In this document: positions 45,445-53,659 of the stretch, piece after piece
Layout of the letters: each line of letters begins with the position of its first letter
Numbering within the stretch: the first letter of the stretch is position 1
Source: Porphyromonadaceae bacterium UBA7332
Lineage (GTDB): Bacteria; Bacteroidota; Bacteroidia; Bacteroidales; UBA7332
Reading direction: 5' to 3'
NCBI GenBank assembly: GCA_002471225.1
Contig: DKPO01000016.1
Location: forward strand, 254,410 to 318,409
Length of the DNA: 64,000 bases
Notes under the pieces: model-generated
Seen by the model: the letters and a program-made list of their open reading frames with translations, nothing else
Database searches by the model: none
Told to the model about the DNA's origin: nothing
Program-made: the position numbers and the translations under genes

Positions 45445-46698
45445 ATGAAGTTAAACGAAATAGAGATAATGGCCCCTGCCGGTTCTTATGAATCACTTGC
45501 GGCAGCTATTCAAGGTAAAGCAGATTCAATCTACTTTGGTATCGAAGGATTGAATATGCGCGCTAAGTCTTCAAACAATTTTACAGTAGAAGATCTTCAT
45601 AAAATCGCTTCAATCTGTCGCGAAAATAATATGAAGAGTTACCTGACTGTAAATACGATTATTTACAATGATGATTTGGAGCTAATGCGAAAAATCATTG
45701 ATGCAGCCAAAGAAGCTCAAATCTCAGCAATTATCGCAAGTGATGTGGCGGCGATGGTCTATGCTCACACTATCGGCGTTGAAGTCCATCTTTCGACACA
45801 ACTTAATATCACAAATACAGAAGCATTGAAATTCTATGCTCAGTTTGCAGATGTCGTAGTATTGGCTCGAGAGCTAAATATGGATCAGGTAGCCGGTATC
45901 TATCAGGATATTATTGAGCAAAAAATTACAGGTCCGAGCGGCGAATTAATCCGCATCGAGATGTTCTGTCACGGCGCTTTATGTATGGCTGTTTCTGGCA
46001 AATGTTATCTTTCACTTCATGAGAAAAACACTTCTGCAAATCGCGGAGCATGCTCTCAGATGTGCCGTAGAAGCTATCTGGTTACAGATAAAGAAACTGG
46101 CGAACAACTTGCTATTGACAATGAATACATCATGTCGCCAAAAGATTTAAAAACTATTCATTTCTTAGATCGCATGATTAAAGCTGGAGTTCGTGTTCTG
46201 AAAATCGAAGGACGTGCTCGCGGACCTGAATATGTAAGAACTGTTGTTGAAGCTTATAAAGAGGCTGTAACATGCATCGTGAATGAAGATTTTACTGAAG
46301 AGAAAGTTAAAAATTGGAATGAGCGTTTATACACTGTATTCAACCGCGGATTCTGGGATGGTTACTATTTAGGTAAAAAGTTAGGCGAATGGAGTCCAAA
46401 TTATGGTTCAGAAGCTACTAAAAAGAAAATGTATATCGGTAAGGGTATGAAATACTTCTCTAATATCGGTGTTGCTGAATTCTTAATGGAAACACAAAAT
46501 CTGAAAGTCGGAGATGAAGTATTAATCACAGGACCAACAACAGGTGCTGTATTTATCACTATTGATGAACTTCGCGTAGACTATAAAGTAGTTACTGAAG
46601 CTAAGAAAGGTGATTTAGTATCCTTTAAAGTTCCTGAAAAGGTAAGACCTTCAGACAAACTATTTAAAATGATAAAAAATGAGTCTTTAATGGCCTGA
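45445..46698 (+). CDS. trhP: U32 family protein, probable tRNA hydroxylation protein TrhP
   Basis: 417 residues of the peptidase U32 family, YegQ/TrhP-like. It starts IEIMAPAGSYESLAAAIQGKADSIYFG, typical of the family, and contains the signature segment IEMFCHGALCMAVSGKCYLS with NRGACSQMCRR, whose four cysteines may hold an iron-sulfur cluster. In E. coli TrhP forms 5-hydroxyuridine at position 34 of several tRNAs using prephenate; older annotation as a protease is doubtful. The C-terminal domain (about 330-417) is a small beta barrel, VGDEVLITGPTTGAV. It is monocistronic, with a strong terminator shared with the next, convergent gene. Confidence 0.88.
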   Translation: MKLNEIEIMAPAGSYESLAAAIQGKADSIYFGIEGLNMRAKSSNNFTVEDLHKIASICRENNMKSYLTVNTIIYNDDLELMRKIIDAAKEAQISAIIASDVAAMVYAHTIGVEVHLSTQLNITNTEALKFYAQFADVVVLARELNMDQVAGIYQDIIEQKITGPSGELIRIEMFCHGALCMAVSGKCYLSLHEKNTSANRGACSQMCRRSYLVTDKETGEQLAIDNEYIMSPKDLKTIHFLDRMIKAGVRVLKIEGRARGPEYVRTVVEAYKEAVTCIVNEDFTEEKVKNWNERLYTVFNRGFWDGYYLGKKLGEWSPNYGSEATKKKMYIGKGMKYFSNIGVAEFLMETQNLKVGDEVLITGPTTGAVFITIDELRVDYKVVTEAKKGDLVSFKVPEKVRPSDKLFKMIKNESLMA

Positions 46699-46703
46699 GT
46701 ATA

Positions 46704-46745
46704 AAAAAAGGGATTGTTCGTCAGTATGTGAACAATCCCTTTTTT
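46704..46745. terminator. bidirectional terminator between the U32 and hotdog genes
   Basis: A perfect 16-bp inverted repeat, AAAAAAGGGATTGTTC (46704-46719) and its complement (46730-46745), lies between convergent genes. Confidence 0.93.
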
Positions 46746-46746
46746 A

Positions 46747-47181
46747 TTATTTGAATTTATGAGCCAGACTTCGTGCTTTTTCCTGTATAGCACAATCCAT
46801 AGCTCCTTCCGGATTGATAATAATATGGTGCGAAACATGGTTTACGTATTCATCAACTGTTGCAAATGTCAAAACCCCCTCAGATAATAAACGATCTGTA
46901 TCTCTGGCATCACACATCCGGACATAAACGACTAACGCACTATGACCGGTTTCGACTAAATAAGAATCAAACCTTAATACCTCTCCTGCCTTTATCGGAG
47001 CCAGAATTTCCATTCCATGTATTTTTTGACAATAGACAGATTTAGAATCAACCAATAAGGCCAAATTCATAAACCCTGCTTCAATAAACCATTCTGCAAA
47101 ACGTGCTGCATACAATGTACTATGCATATTCAAATCCGGAATCCGAACTAAATGATAGTTGGTAAAATGATGTAAAGCCAT
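46747..47181 (-). CDS. hotdog-fold thioesterase-like protein
   Basis: A 144-residue protein fitting the acyl-CoA thioesterase/3-aminobutyryl-CoA ammonia-lyase group. It contains DLNMHSTLYAARFAEWFIEAG, the helix entry with the conserved aspartate and histidine of hotdog enzymes, then the strand pattern IKAGEVLRFDSYLVETGHSALVVYVRM and LTFATVDEY. Lysine fermentation ammonia-lyases (Kal) share this arrangement, but no other lysine-fermentation gene is nearby, so thioesterase is the safer call. The C-terminus (KARSLAHKF) is helical and charged. It is monocistronic. Confidence 0.7.
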   Translation of the reverse strand: MALHHFTNYHLVRIPDLNMHSTLYAARFAEWFIEAGFMNLALLVDSKSVYCQKIHGMEILAPIKAGEVLRFDSYLVETGHSALVVYVRMCDARDTDRLLSEGVLTFATVDEYVNHVSHHIIINPEGAMDCAIQEKARSLAHKFK

Positions 47182-47359
47182 ATTTTTAAAGTGTTTATAT
47201 ATTCAAAAATCAGAACAATTATTTTTAAAACAATAATTGTTCTGATTTAGTTTTAAGGAGATTAGACAATAATAATAGAGTGAATGTTAATTCATAAAGC
47301 TTAACATCAAACTAATAAAAAGAATCTTCAAAAAGATTATGTCAAGTCATTCCTTTTTA

Positions 47360-47367
47360 TACATTTG
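47360..47367 (+). promoter_or_regulatory. -7 box of the putative small RNA
   Basis: TACATTTG matches TAnnTTTG. No convincing TTTG lies 19 bp upstream, so the match is half complete. Confidence 0.4.
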
Positions 47368-47373
47368 CCCGAT

Positions 47374-47524
47374 TTTTAAATCGTTCTTGAAAAACGTAGA
47401 TAACAAATATTACAATTATACTTTTTATAGAGTATATGAGATGTCAAAATCTTATGTTATGCGTTTTCTTTTTTTGGGGAAATCGTATCTTTAAGCTCCA
47501 CTCTAGGGTACGATTTCTTTTTTT
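47374..47524 (+). ncRNA. putative structured small RNA, about 150 nt
   Basis: The segment lies between a -7 box (47360-47367) and a perfect terminator (GAAATCGTA at 47479-47487, TACGATTTC at 47509-47517, then seven T). Its inner part can close on itself: GAAAAACG and ATAACA (47389-47405) pair with TGTTAT and CGTTTTC (47455-47468). Inside are two small hairpins, TATAC/GTATA (about 47418-47435) and AGAT/ATCT (about 47439-47452). No open reading frame fits the segment. Length and overall closed shape would suit a 6S-like RNA, but I do not recognise the sequence, and another regulatory RNA or an unprocessed leader are equally possible. Confidence 0.5.
47479..47524 (+). terminator. terminator of the putative small RNA
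   Basis: A perfect 9-bp stem with a 21-base loop and a seven-T tract, about 100 bp before pspC. No protein gene ends next to it. Confidence 0.8.
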
Positions 47525-47622
47525 ATGCTCACCTGATTAAATAACTCAAACTTAGCGCCTTTTCTATTTGTTTATTTTATAACTTTGATTTTATATTTAT
47601 CACCTACTAAAACCAAAATAAA

Positions 47623-47820
47623 ATGCATAAGAAACTTTATCGTAGTTCAACAGACAAAATGATTGCCGGTATTTGCGGAGGATTAGGTGATTATTTCAAT
47701 ATCGACTCTACTATCGTCCGTTTATCAGCTGTTGTTCTTATGTTTATAACGGGAATCTTCCCTTGTATAATTGCTTATATCATTGCTGCAATTATCGTCC
47801 CTGTCAAACCGATTAATTAA
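47623..47820 (+). CDS. PspC domain protein
   Basis: A 65-residue small membrane protein consisting of a single PspC domain: a basic start MHKKLYRSSTDKMIAGICGGLGDYFNIDSTIVRL and one hydrophobic segment (about 36-60, VVLMFITGIFPCIIAYIIAAIIV). PspC domains respond to envelope stress in proteobacteria; in Bacteroidota the short versions have no assigned role. It is 2 bp upstream of uvrB, so the two genes are cotranscribed. No pspA or other stress gene is nearby. Confidence 0.9.
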   Translation: MHKKLYRSSTDKMIAGICGGLGDYFNIDSTIVRLSAVVLMFITGIFPCIIAYIIAAIIVPVKPIN

Positions 47821-47822
47821 AA

Positions 47823-49838
47823 ATGGATTTTAAACTAATTTCTAAATATAAACCAACCGGAGACCAACCCGAAGCGATAGAACAATTAGTTGATGGATTT
47901 AATTCCGGAGCCAACTATCAGACTCTTTTGGGTGTGACCGGCTCCGGTAAAACTTTTACAGTTGCAAACTTCATAGAGCGGGTACAACGTCCCACTCTTA
48001 TATTAAGTCATAATAAAACATTGGCAGCTCAGCTTTATGGAGAATTCAAACAATTTTTCCCGGAAAATGCAGTTGAGTATTTTGTCTCTTACTATGATTA
48101 TTATCAACCTGAAGCATATATTCCAACAACTGACACCTATATAGAAAAAGATTTAGCGATCAACGAGGAAATAGAGAAACTTCGCTTATCCACCACATCT
48201 TCTCTGCTTTCGGGAAGAAGAGATGTTATTGTCGTTTCATCCGTATCCTGTTTATATGGTATCGGAAATCCTGAGGATTTCCATAGTCAGGCTGTCAATA
48301 TAAAGGTAGGACAAACAATCACACGTAATGTCTTCTTACGTTCACTGGTATCAGGATTGTACTCACGAAATGAAGTACAACTTTCGCACGGTCAATTTCG
48401 TGTAAAAGGCGATACAATAGAAATCTTCCTAGCATATACCGATTTAATTCTTCGGGTTATATTCTGGGGTGATGAGATTGAATCTATAGAAACCGTCGAT
48501 CCTGTTAATAATATCGTTTTGGAGAAGTTCTCTGAATATCGTGTTTATCCAGCCAATATATTCGTTACCACTCAGGAAAGAATTAATAATGCTATTGCCC
48601 AGATTGAAATTGATTTAGGCAAGCAAGTTGAATTTTTCGAATCTATCGGAAAAAATTATGAAGCTAAAAGGCTTTACGAACGGGTAACTTATGACGTAGA
48701 AATGATTCGTGAAATCGGACATTGCTCAGGAATAGAAAACTATTCCCGCTATTTCGACGGTCGGGCACCCGGTACACGTCCATTCTGTTTGCTGGACTAT
48801 TTTCCGAAAGATTTTCAGGTAGTTATTGATGAAAGCCATGTTACTATTCCGCAAATCAGAGCTATGTATGGCGGAGATCATTCACGCAAACAAAACTTAG
48901 TTGAATATGGATTCAGACTTCCGGCTGCAATAGATAACAGACCCCTTAAATTTGAAGAATTTGAAACCATCGTTCCTTCCACCTTATTTGTAAGTGCAAC
49001 ACCTGCAGATTATGAGTTAATCAAATCCGAAGGCGTTGTAGTCGAACAAGTGATACGACCAACCGGATTGCTTGATCCGATTATTGAAGTAAGACCCAGT
49101 CTGAATCAGATTGATGACTTAATGGAAGAAATTCAATTGACCATCGAACGAAATGAGCGGACTTTAGTTACGACTTTAACAAAAAGGATGGCAGAAGAAT
49201 TAAATGATTATCTGAATCGTCTTGATTTTAAGTGTGCATATATACATTCCGATGTTGATACCCTAGAACGGATTCGAATCATGGATGATCTGCGAAGTGG
49301 TGTCTATGATGTCTTAATCGGTGTCAATCTTCTTCGTGAAGGACTGGATTTACCGGAAGTGTCACTGGTAGCAATTATAGATGCTGACAAGGAAGGCTTT
49401 CTCCGCTCGCACCGCTCTCTTACACAGACAGCCGGACGTGCAGCTCGTAATCTGAATGGTCGGGTTATTATGTATGCTGATAAAATCACAGACAGTATGC
49501 AGCTCACTATTGATGAAACAAACAGACGCCGGGAGAAACAGCTTGCTTACAATGAAAAGCATGGAATCACTCCTCAAGCTATTCAAAAGGCTAAAAGCAA
49601 TGTTCTTAATGATGCATTACGCCCGAAAGATACTCCTTTGGCATACACAGATGCGCCAACTATTAATGTCGCAGCTGATCCGGTCGTTCAATATATGTCT
49701 AAAACAGACTTGGAGAAACTGATTGAAACAACTCGTAAGAATATGATGAGCGCTGCCAAAAAGCTTGAATTCATTGAAGCAGCACAGTATAGAGACGAAT
49801 TAATGAAACTGGAGGAAATGTTAGCTAAGAAAGCCTGA
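47823..49838 (+). CDS. uvrB: excinuclease ABC subunit B
   Basis: A 671-residue UvrB, the damage-verifying helicase of nucleotide excision repair. It has Walker A GVTGSGKTFT (about 38-47), the beta-hairpin region YYDYYQPEAYIPTTDTYIEKD that inserts between DNA strands, DESH Walker B (VVIDESHVTIPQ), helicase motif V/VI GVNLLREGLDLPEVSLVAIID and QTAGRAARN, and a C-terminal UVR domain (about 630-665) that contacts UvrC. All motifs look intact and length is normal. It follows pspC closely and precedes tRNA-Ser. uvrA and uvrC are not in the window. Confidence 0.97.
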   Translation: MDFKLISKYKPTGDQPEAIEQLVDGFNSGANYQTLLGVTGSGKTFTVANFIERVQRPTLILSHNKTLAAQLYGEFKQFFPENAVEYFVSYYDYYQPEAYIPTTDTYIEKDLAINEEIEKLRLSTTSSLLSGRRDVIVVSSVSCLYGIGNPEDFHSQAVNIKVGQTITRNVFLRSLVSGLYSRNEVQLSHGQFRVKGDTIEIFLAYTDLILRVIFWGDEIESIETVDPVNNIVLEKFSEYRVYPANIFVTTQERINNAIAQIEIDLGKQVEFFESIGKNYEAKRLYERVTYDVEMIREIGHCSGIENYSRYFDGRAPGTRPFCLLDYFPKDFQVVIDESHVTIPQIRAMYGGDHSRKQNLVEYGFRLPAAIDNRPLKFEEFETIVPSTLFVSATPADYELIKSEGVVVEQVIRPTGLLDPIIEVRPSLNQIDDLMEEIQLTIERNERTLVTTLTKRMAEELNDYLNRLDFKCAYIHSDVDTLERIRIMDDLRSGVYDVLIGVNLLREGLDLPEVSLVAIIDADKEGFLRSHRSLTQTAGRAARNLNGRVIMYADKITDSMQLTIDETNRRREKQLAYNEKHGITPQAIQKAKSNVLNDALRPKDTPLAYTDAPTINVAADPVVQYMSKTDLEKLIETTRKNMMSAAKKLEFIEAAQYRDELMKLEEMLAKKA

Positions 49839-49902
49839 ACTTTATTCAGTATGGATGCTATTTAAAAAAATCATTCCTTTGTGACAAAAAATCGCTTTCA
49901 AA

Positions 49903-49934
49903 TTTGCTTAAATAAAATATTTCTGCTACTTTTG
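49903..49934 (+). promoter_or_regulatory. promoter of tRNA-Ser
   Basis: TTTG (49903-49906), a 20-bp spacer and TACTTTTG (49927-49934) fit the Bacteroidota consensus. The start site would be about 35 bp before the tRNA. Confidence 0.7.
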
Positions 49935-49974
49935 CATCGCAATTGAGATAAAACGCTCGATAGCGATGCCTTCT

Positions 49975-50059
49975 GGAGAGATGGCAGAGTGGTCGAATGC
50001 GGCGGTCTTGAAAACCGTTGTACTGCAAGGTACCGGGGGTTCGAATCCCTCTCTCTCCG
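49975..50059 (+). tRNA. tRNA-Ser (anticodon UGA)
   Basis: An 85-nt tRNA with a 7-bp acceptor stem (GGAGAGA at 49975-49981, TCTCTCC at 50052-50058) and discriminator G at 50059. The anticodon loop CTTGAAA (50007-50013) has TGA at 50009-50011. A long variable arm (about 50018-50036) and a T arm with GGTTCGAATCC are as expected for a class II serine tRNA. CCA is not encoded. It reads UCA and related codons. Confidence 0.96.
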
Positions 50060-50063
50060 CTTT

Positions 50064-50101
50064 AAGCGCTGAAAACTTTCGTTTTCAGCGCTTTTTTTTT
50101 T
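50064..50101 (+). terminator. terminator of tRNA-Ser
   Basis: A perfect 13-bp stem (AAGCGCTGAAAAC at 50064-50076, complement at 50081-50093) with a TTTC loop and a long T tract begins 4 bp after the tRNA. Confidence 0.93.
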
Positions 50102-50227
50102 AGGTTCTAAACTTCTTATAGCAGCTTTCTCATCACATACCCATTTTATCTTCCACAAAAAATTCTATATCTTTATCCCGGATTGAGGTGACATTAAATC
50201 CACTGAATTAAAACTAAATCTTATTCA

Positions 50228-50560
50228 ATGTACACAGTCATCAAAAGAATGGAAATATCAGCAGCCCATAGTCTGTCTCTTTCCTATCCCAGCAAGTGTG
50301 AGCAACTTCATGGTCACAATTGGATTATTACCGTTTACTGTCGCTCCCGCGAATTAAATGCAGATGGAATGGTCATCGATTTTTCTCATATCAAGCAAGT
50401 CGTGATGGATCAGTTAGATCATAAAAACATTAACGATATTGTTCCTTTAAATCCTACAGCTGAGAATATGGCTAAATGGATCTGCGATCAAATCCCCGAA
50501 TGCTTTAAAGTAGAAGTTCAGGAGTCTGAAGGAAATACAGCTATATATGAAAAAGATTAA
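50228..50560 (+). CDS. queD: 6-carboxy-5,6,7,8-tetrahydropterin synthase QueD
   Basis: A 110-residue protein of the PTPS family. Zinc ligands His14, His28 and His30 lie in ISAAHSLSL and LHGHNW, and the catalytic Cys24 has the Cys-x3-His spacing of QueD rather than of sepiapterin-forming PTPS. LDHKNINDIVPLNPTAENMAKWI supplies the second histidine, and QESEGNTAIY the conserved glutamate. It converts dihydroneopterin triphosphate to 6-carboxytetrahydropterin, the first committed step of preQ0/queuosine synthesis. It overlaps queE by 14 bp. queC and queF are not in the window. Confidence 0.93.
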   Translation: MYTVIKRMEISAAHSLSLSYPSKCEQLHGHNWIITVYCRSRELNADGMVIDFSHIKQVVMDQLDHKNINDIVPLNPTAENMAKWICDQIPECFKVEVQESEGNTAIYEKD

Positions 50561-51092
50561 TGAAATATTCTACAGTCTTCAAGGCGAAGGTTTCTACACA
50601 GGTTTTCCTTCTGTGTTTGTTCGTTTTTCAGGTTGCAATCTGAAATGTTCATTTTGCGATACTCAACATGAGAGCGGTACCTTAATGAGTAATGAGCAAA
50701 TACTGGAGTATATTAATCAATTTCCCGGTAATCAGGTAATTCTTACAGGAGGTGAACCTTCTCTTTGGATAGATCAGGCATTTATAGAAATGCTACATAC
50801 AGCCGGAAAGTATATTTGTATAGAAACAAACGGAACACATAAACTGCCGGAAGGTATTGATTGGATAACCTGCTCACCCAAAAAAGATGGTAAGGTTTGT
50901 CTGGAACATATTGATGAATTGAAATTGGTATTTAAAGATACCGATCCTGAAGTCTGGTTGAAGACTCCTGCCAAACACTACTTTTTACAACCCTGTTCCG
51001 GACTGAATACTCATGAGGTTATAGATTATATTCTTCAACACCCTAAATGGAGATTGAGTTTACAAACCCACAAGCTCATTAATATACCATAA
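50547..51092 (+). CDS. queE: 7-carboxy-7-deazaguanine synthase QueE
   Basis: A 181-residue short radical SAM enzyme. SLQGEGFYTGFPSVFVRFSGCNLKCSFCDT carries the cluster-binding Cys30, Cys34 and Cys37 in the CX3CX2C pattern, and VILTGGEPSLW is the SAM-binding GGE motif. It turns the QueD product into 7-carboxy-7-deazaguanine. The 14-bp overlap with queD indicates translational coupling. Its length is that of the compact QueE group; the usual C-terminal QTHK motif is visible as LSLQTHKLINIP. Confidence 0.94.
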   Translation: MKKINEIFYSLQGEGFYTGFPSVFVRFSGCNLKCSFCDTQHESGTLMSNEQILEYINQFPGNQVILTGGEPSLWIDQAFIEMLHTAGKYICIETNGTHKLPEGIDWITCSPKKDGKVCLEHIDELKLVFKDTDPEVWLKTPAKHYFLQPCSGLNTHEVIDYILQHPKWRLSLQTHKLINIP

Positions 51093-51409
51093 GTATATTC
51101 TGTTAAAAAAACAGATTCTATTCTTTAAAGTCGATATACCCCTTAGAACAAAGGGATGTATCGACTTTTTTTATTATAAGAACATTTCACCCATTAAAAA
51201 CCAACAAACTGTTTCTATTTCGCAACAACATTTATTTTTAACTAAATAACACACAGATCACCTCATCTTTTACTTACTAAAAGAAATAGAATTTATATAT
51301 TCGTTTACTGTATTAATCGGATAAACCCTAAATTTAATCGAAATAATACAACGTTTAAAATCTAAGTAACTGATCAATTAATCAAAAAACCACAAACAAC
51401 GAACTTATT
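51093..51409. other. intergenic region between queE and the fucosidase gene
   Basis: 317 bp holding the queDE terminator and about 230 bp of AT-rich upstream sequence of the fucosidase gene, in which I found no complete promoter consensus or repeat. Confidence 0.5.
51127..51168 (+). terminator. terminator of queDE
   Basis: An outer 10-bp stem (AAAGTCGATA at 51127-51136, TATCGACTTT at 51159-51168) with an inner CCCTT/AAGGG pair and a T tract. Confidence 0.85.
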
Positions 51410-53161
51410 ATGAAGCTAAAGCATTTTTCATTACTGCTTATGTTGAGTATTAGCTTAGTCGCTTTTGCAAATACTCCTACAAAAAAAGGATTCAATAAAT
51501 TGAAGTCTGTATATTCATCTGCTATACAAGCATTAAATGAAGTAAAAACACCCAAACAACTTCCCACTGCCATCCTCGAGTTAAATAAGATTCAAAAGAA
51601 AGCAGCCAAAGATCCACAGATTAATACTATATTAGCTTTGACACAGGCTGATTGTCCGGCTTCGTTTAAAACTGATTTCGAAGAAATTACATCGCTTCAG
51701 ACTGAATTAAAAGACGCAGGTAAACGCCTTGCTATGGGTGGTATTCTACAAGATGGTGTCAGTGCGAACGCATACAAACAATTCGCTGAAAAATTTATTC
51801 CTGCAGCGGCTGAAGAAGAAGCTCCTTTGAATGAAGGAGCACCATTCGAAACGAAAGAAGCACGCGATAAAAGAATGAAATGGTGGAGAGACGGGAAATT
51901 CGGAATGTTTGTTCATTACGGCTTATATTCCGGACTTGCGGGAGAAGTTAAAGGTCAGAAATATGAAGGATGCGTTGAATGGATCCAAATGCAATCTGGT
52001 CTGGATAGCGAAACATACGCCGCAGAAGCTCTGCCTAAATTCACACCCAAAGAAGGTAAAGCTACTGAATGGGTCAAATTAGCAAAAGAATCAGGATGTA
52101 AATACATCGTTATGACCAGTCGCCATCATGAAGGATTCAATATGTTTGATACTAAATATTCTGATTTTAATATCATGAAAACGAAAGGTGTCAATATCGC
52201 TGACGAGTATGCTAAAGCTTGTGATGAGTATGGTATTAAAGCTGGGTATTACGTATCGCTTTTAGACTGGAGTCATCCAGACTATGACCCTACCGATTCG
52301 GGTATCTCTTATCCTCAAGGAAATTATGATGCCGAAAAGCGCGGAGATCGTAAATTCGGAAATCATGAAAAGTATAAAGAATATCTTTACAACATCTTCG
52401 ATGATCTGACATCAAATTACAAAGTTGATTTGGTATGGTGGGATTTCAGTCAACCTAAATTCCAGGGAGATCAAGCATGGGGAGCAACGCGATTAATGAG
52501 AAATCTTTTTGACAAAAATCCGAATGCTATTCAAAACAATCGTCTTTATCATTCAGATAATCATATCAGCGAAGGAGGTATCAAAGTTACACCTACATGG
52601 AAAGGAGATTATTCTACAGCGGAACATCACATTCCTGCAACAGGTATTGATGGTGACTGGGAAGCATGTCAGACACTTAACGGAACCTGGGGATACTCTG
52701 CAGATAATCAGAAGTGGAAAACATCCGATGATTTAATTCGCGAATTGATTGATGTTGTAAGTCGTGGCGGAAACTTCTTACTAAATATTGGTCCTGAGCC
52801 TGATGGTTCCATTCCTGCCGAAAGTATTCGTTTATTCCAGGAAATCGGAGCATGGATGGACATCAACAGTGAAGCAATTTATGAAACACGTGCCAATCCT
52901 TTTGATGTGGAATTCAAATGGGGACGTGTAACTCGTAAAGGAGATGATACATTATATTTCTTTGTATACGAAAAACCGGAAAACGGTTTATTACAGATAC
53001 CTTGTGCTTTTGACACCAATGCAAAAGCTGTTCTATTGGACAATGGCGAAACAATCGCTATCCAATCAGGAGCTAATAACACAACTAAAATCGACATTAA
53101 AAATCTGACTGTACAGCCAGGAGCCAGCGTAATTAAAATTACAGGTAAATACAACAAATAA
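51410..53161 (+). CDS. alpha-L-fucosidase, GH29
   Basis: 583 residues with a signal peptide ending near FANTP. Residues 22-145 form an unusual helical N-terminal extension (KGFNKLKSVYSSAIQALNEVK, AILELNKIQKKAAKD) not part of the catalytic module. The GH29 TIM barrel (about 150-490) begins WWRDGKFGMFVHYGLYS, has the active-site His pair in SRHHEGFNMFD, and the nucleophile in VDLVWWDFSQP (Asp345). GGNFLLNIGPEPDGSIP closes the barrel. A beta-sandwich of about 80 residues ends the protein. It should release L-fucose from glycans in the periplasm. It is a single gene, not beside the SusC/SusD pairs, so the polysaccharide cannot be named. Confidence 0.93.
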   Translation: MKLKHFSLLLMLSISLVAFANTPTKKGFNKLKSVYSSAIQALNEVKTPKQLPTAILELNKIQKKAAKDPQINTILALTQADCPASFKTDFEEITSLQTELKDAGKRLAMGGILQDGVSANAYKQFAEKFIPAAAEEEAPLNEGAPFETKEARDKRMKWWRDGKFGMFVHYGLYSGLAGEVKGQKYEGCVEWIQMQSGLDSETYAAEALPKFTPKEGKATEWVKLAKESGCKYIVMTSRHHEGFNMFDTKYSDFNIMKTKGVNIADEYAKACDEYGIKAGYYVSLLDWSHPDYDPTDSGISYPQGNYDAEKRGDRKFGNHEKYKEYLYNIFDDLTSNYKVDLVWWDFSQPKFQGDQAWGATRLMRNLFDKNPNAIQNNRLYHSDNHISEGGIKVTPTWKGDYSTAEHHIPATGIDGDWEACQTLNGTWGYSADNQKWKTSDDLIRELIDVVSRGGNFLLNIGPEPDGSIPAESIRLFQEIGAWMDINSEAIYETRANPFDVEFKWGRVTRKGDDTLYFFVYEKPENGLLQIPCAFDTNAKAVLLDNGETIAIQSGANNTTKIDIKNLTVQPGASVIKITGKYNK

Positions 53162-53173
53162 GATCACAAAAAA

Positions 53174-53214
53174 ACATCCATCTTTATGTTTGTAAAGAAC
53201 ATAGAGATGGATGT
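53174..53214 (+). terminator. terminator of the fucosidase gene
   Basis: A 17-bp imperfect stem (53174-53190 and 53198-53214; ACATCCATC/GATGGATGT outer part) followed by a T tract. Confidence 0.85.
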
Positions 53215-53248
53215 CTTTTTAATACCAAAAAAGAGAAACCGTTTTGTC

Positions 53249-53467
53249 TCAGACTTTGTGTTTACTCATCATCTGCAAACAATTTTCCAACATTCTGAAT
53301 TTACTTTGACTATTACTTTCAGAACCGAAAGCTGCTTCATTTTCAACAAATCGCTGAATAAGAGTTTTATCATGCTCTACACACATAATTTTATCTCTGC
53401 AACCTTCGCAAACTGCCGAATGTACACGGTATGGTCTTCCTTTGTACTTAATTTTCTTGTTTTCCAT
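53249..53467 (-). CDS. small cysteine-containing protein of unknown function
   Basis: About 72 residues from the ATG at 53467 (MENKKIKYKGRPYRVH); upstream in-frame ATG at 53497 adds residues without family character. Three cysteines and a histidine are arranged CEGCRDKIMCVEH, that is C-x2-C-x5-C-x2-H, which could bind zinc. The rest is helical and charged (LIQRFVENEAAFG). I do not recognise a named family. It is encoded alone, convergent with the fucosidase gene and divergent from the metal-efflux region, with no apparent partner. Confidence 0.6.
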   Translation of the reverse strand: MENKKIKYKGRPYRVHSAVCEGCRDKIMCVEHDKTLIQRFVENEAAFGSESNSQSKFRMLENCLQMMSKHKV

Positions 53468-53659
53468 AATACTACCATTTAAAAAGTCAATACGCAAATA
53501 TATCTTTTTTAATATACAACCATGCTCTTATATAAAAAACTTTTTGCTGTTTTACAACATAATCGTTATCCGATAAATTAATGAACAAAAGAAGATTAAA
53601 CCGATGAACGTTCTTTTGTTCAATCAGGTTATATATATAAATCATTAAATAATATTCTT

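Larger units (their letters stand above)
47182..47622. other. intergenic region containing a probable small RNA gene
   Basis: 441 bp between divergent genes. The left half (47182-47350) is AT-rich with no structure beyond a short inverted repeat near 47210-47245 (AATTATTTTTAAAACAATAATT-like). The right half carries the RNA candidate described separately and, before pspC, a TAACTTTG box at 47580-47587. Confidence 0.55.

Noticed and set aside
46747..47181. Lysine fermentation ammonia-lyase (Kal) as firm call
   Set aside because: The fold fits, but none of the other lysine fermentation genes lie nearby, so only a hotdog thioesterase-like call is justified.
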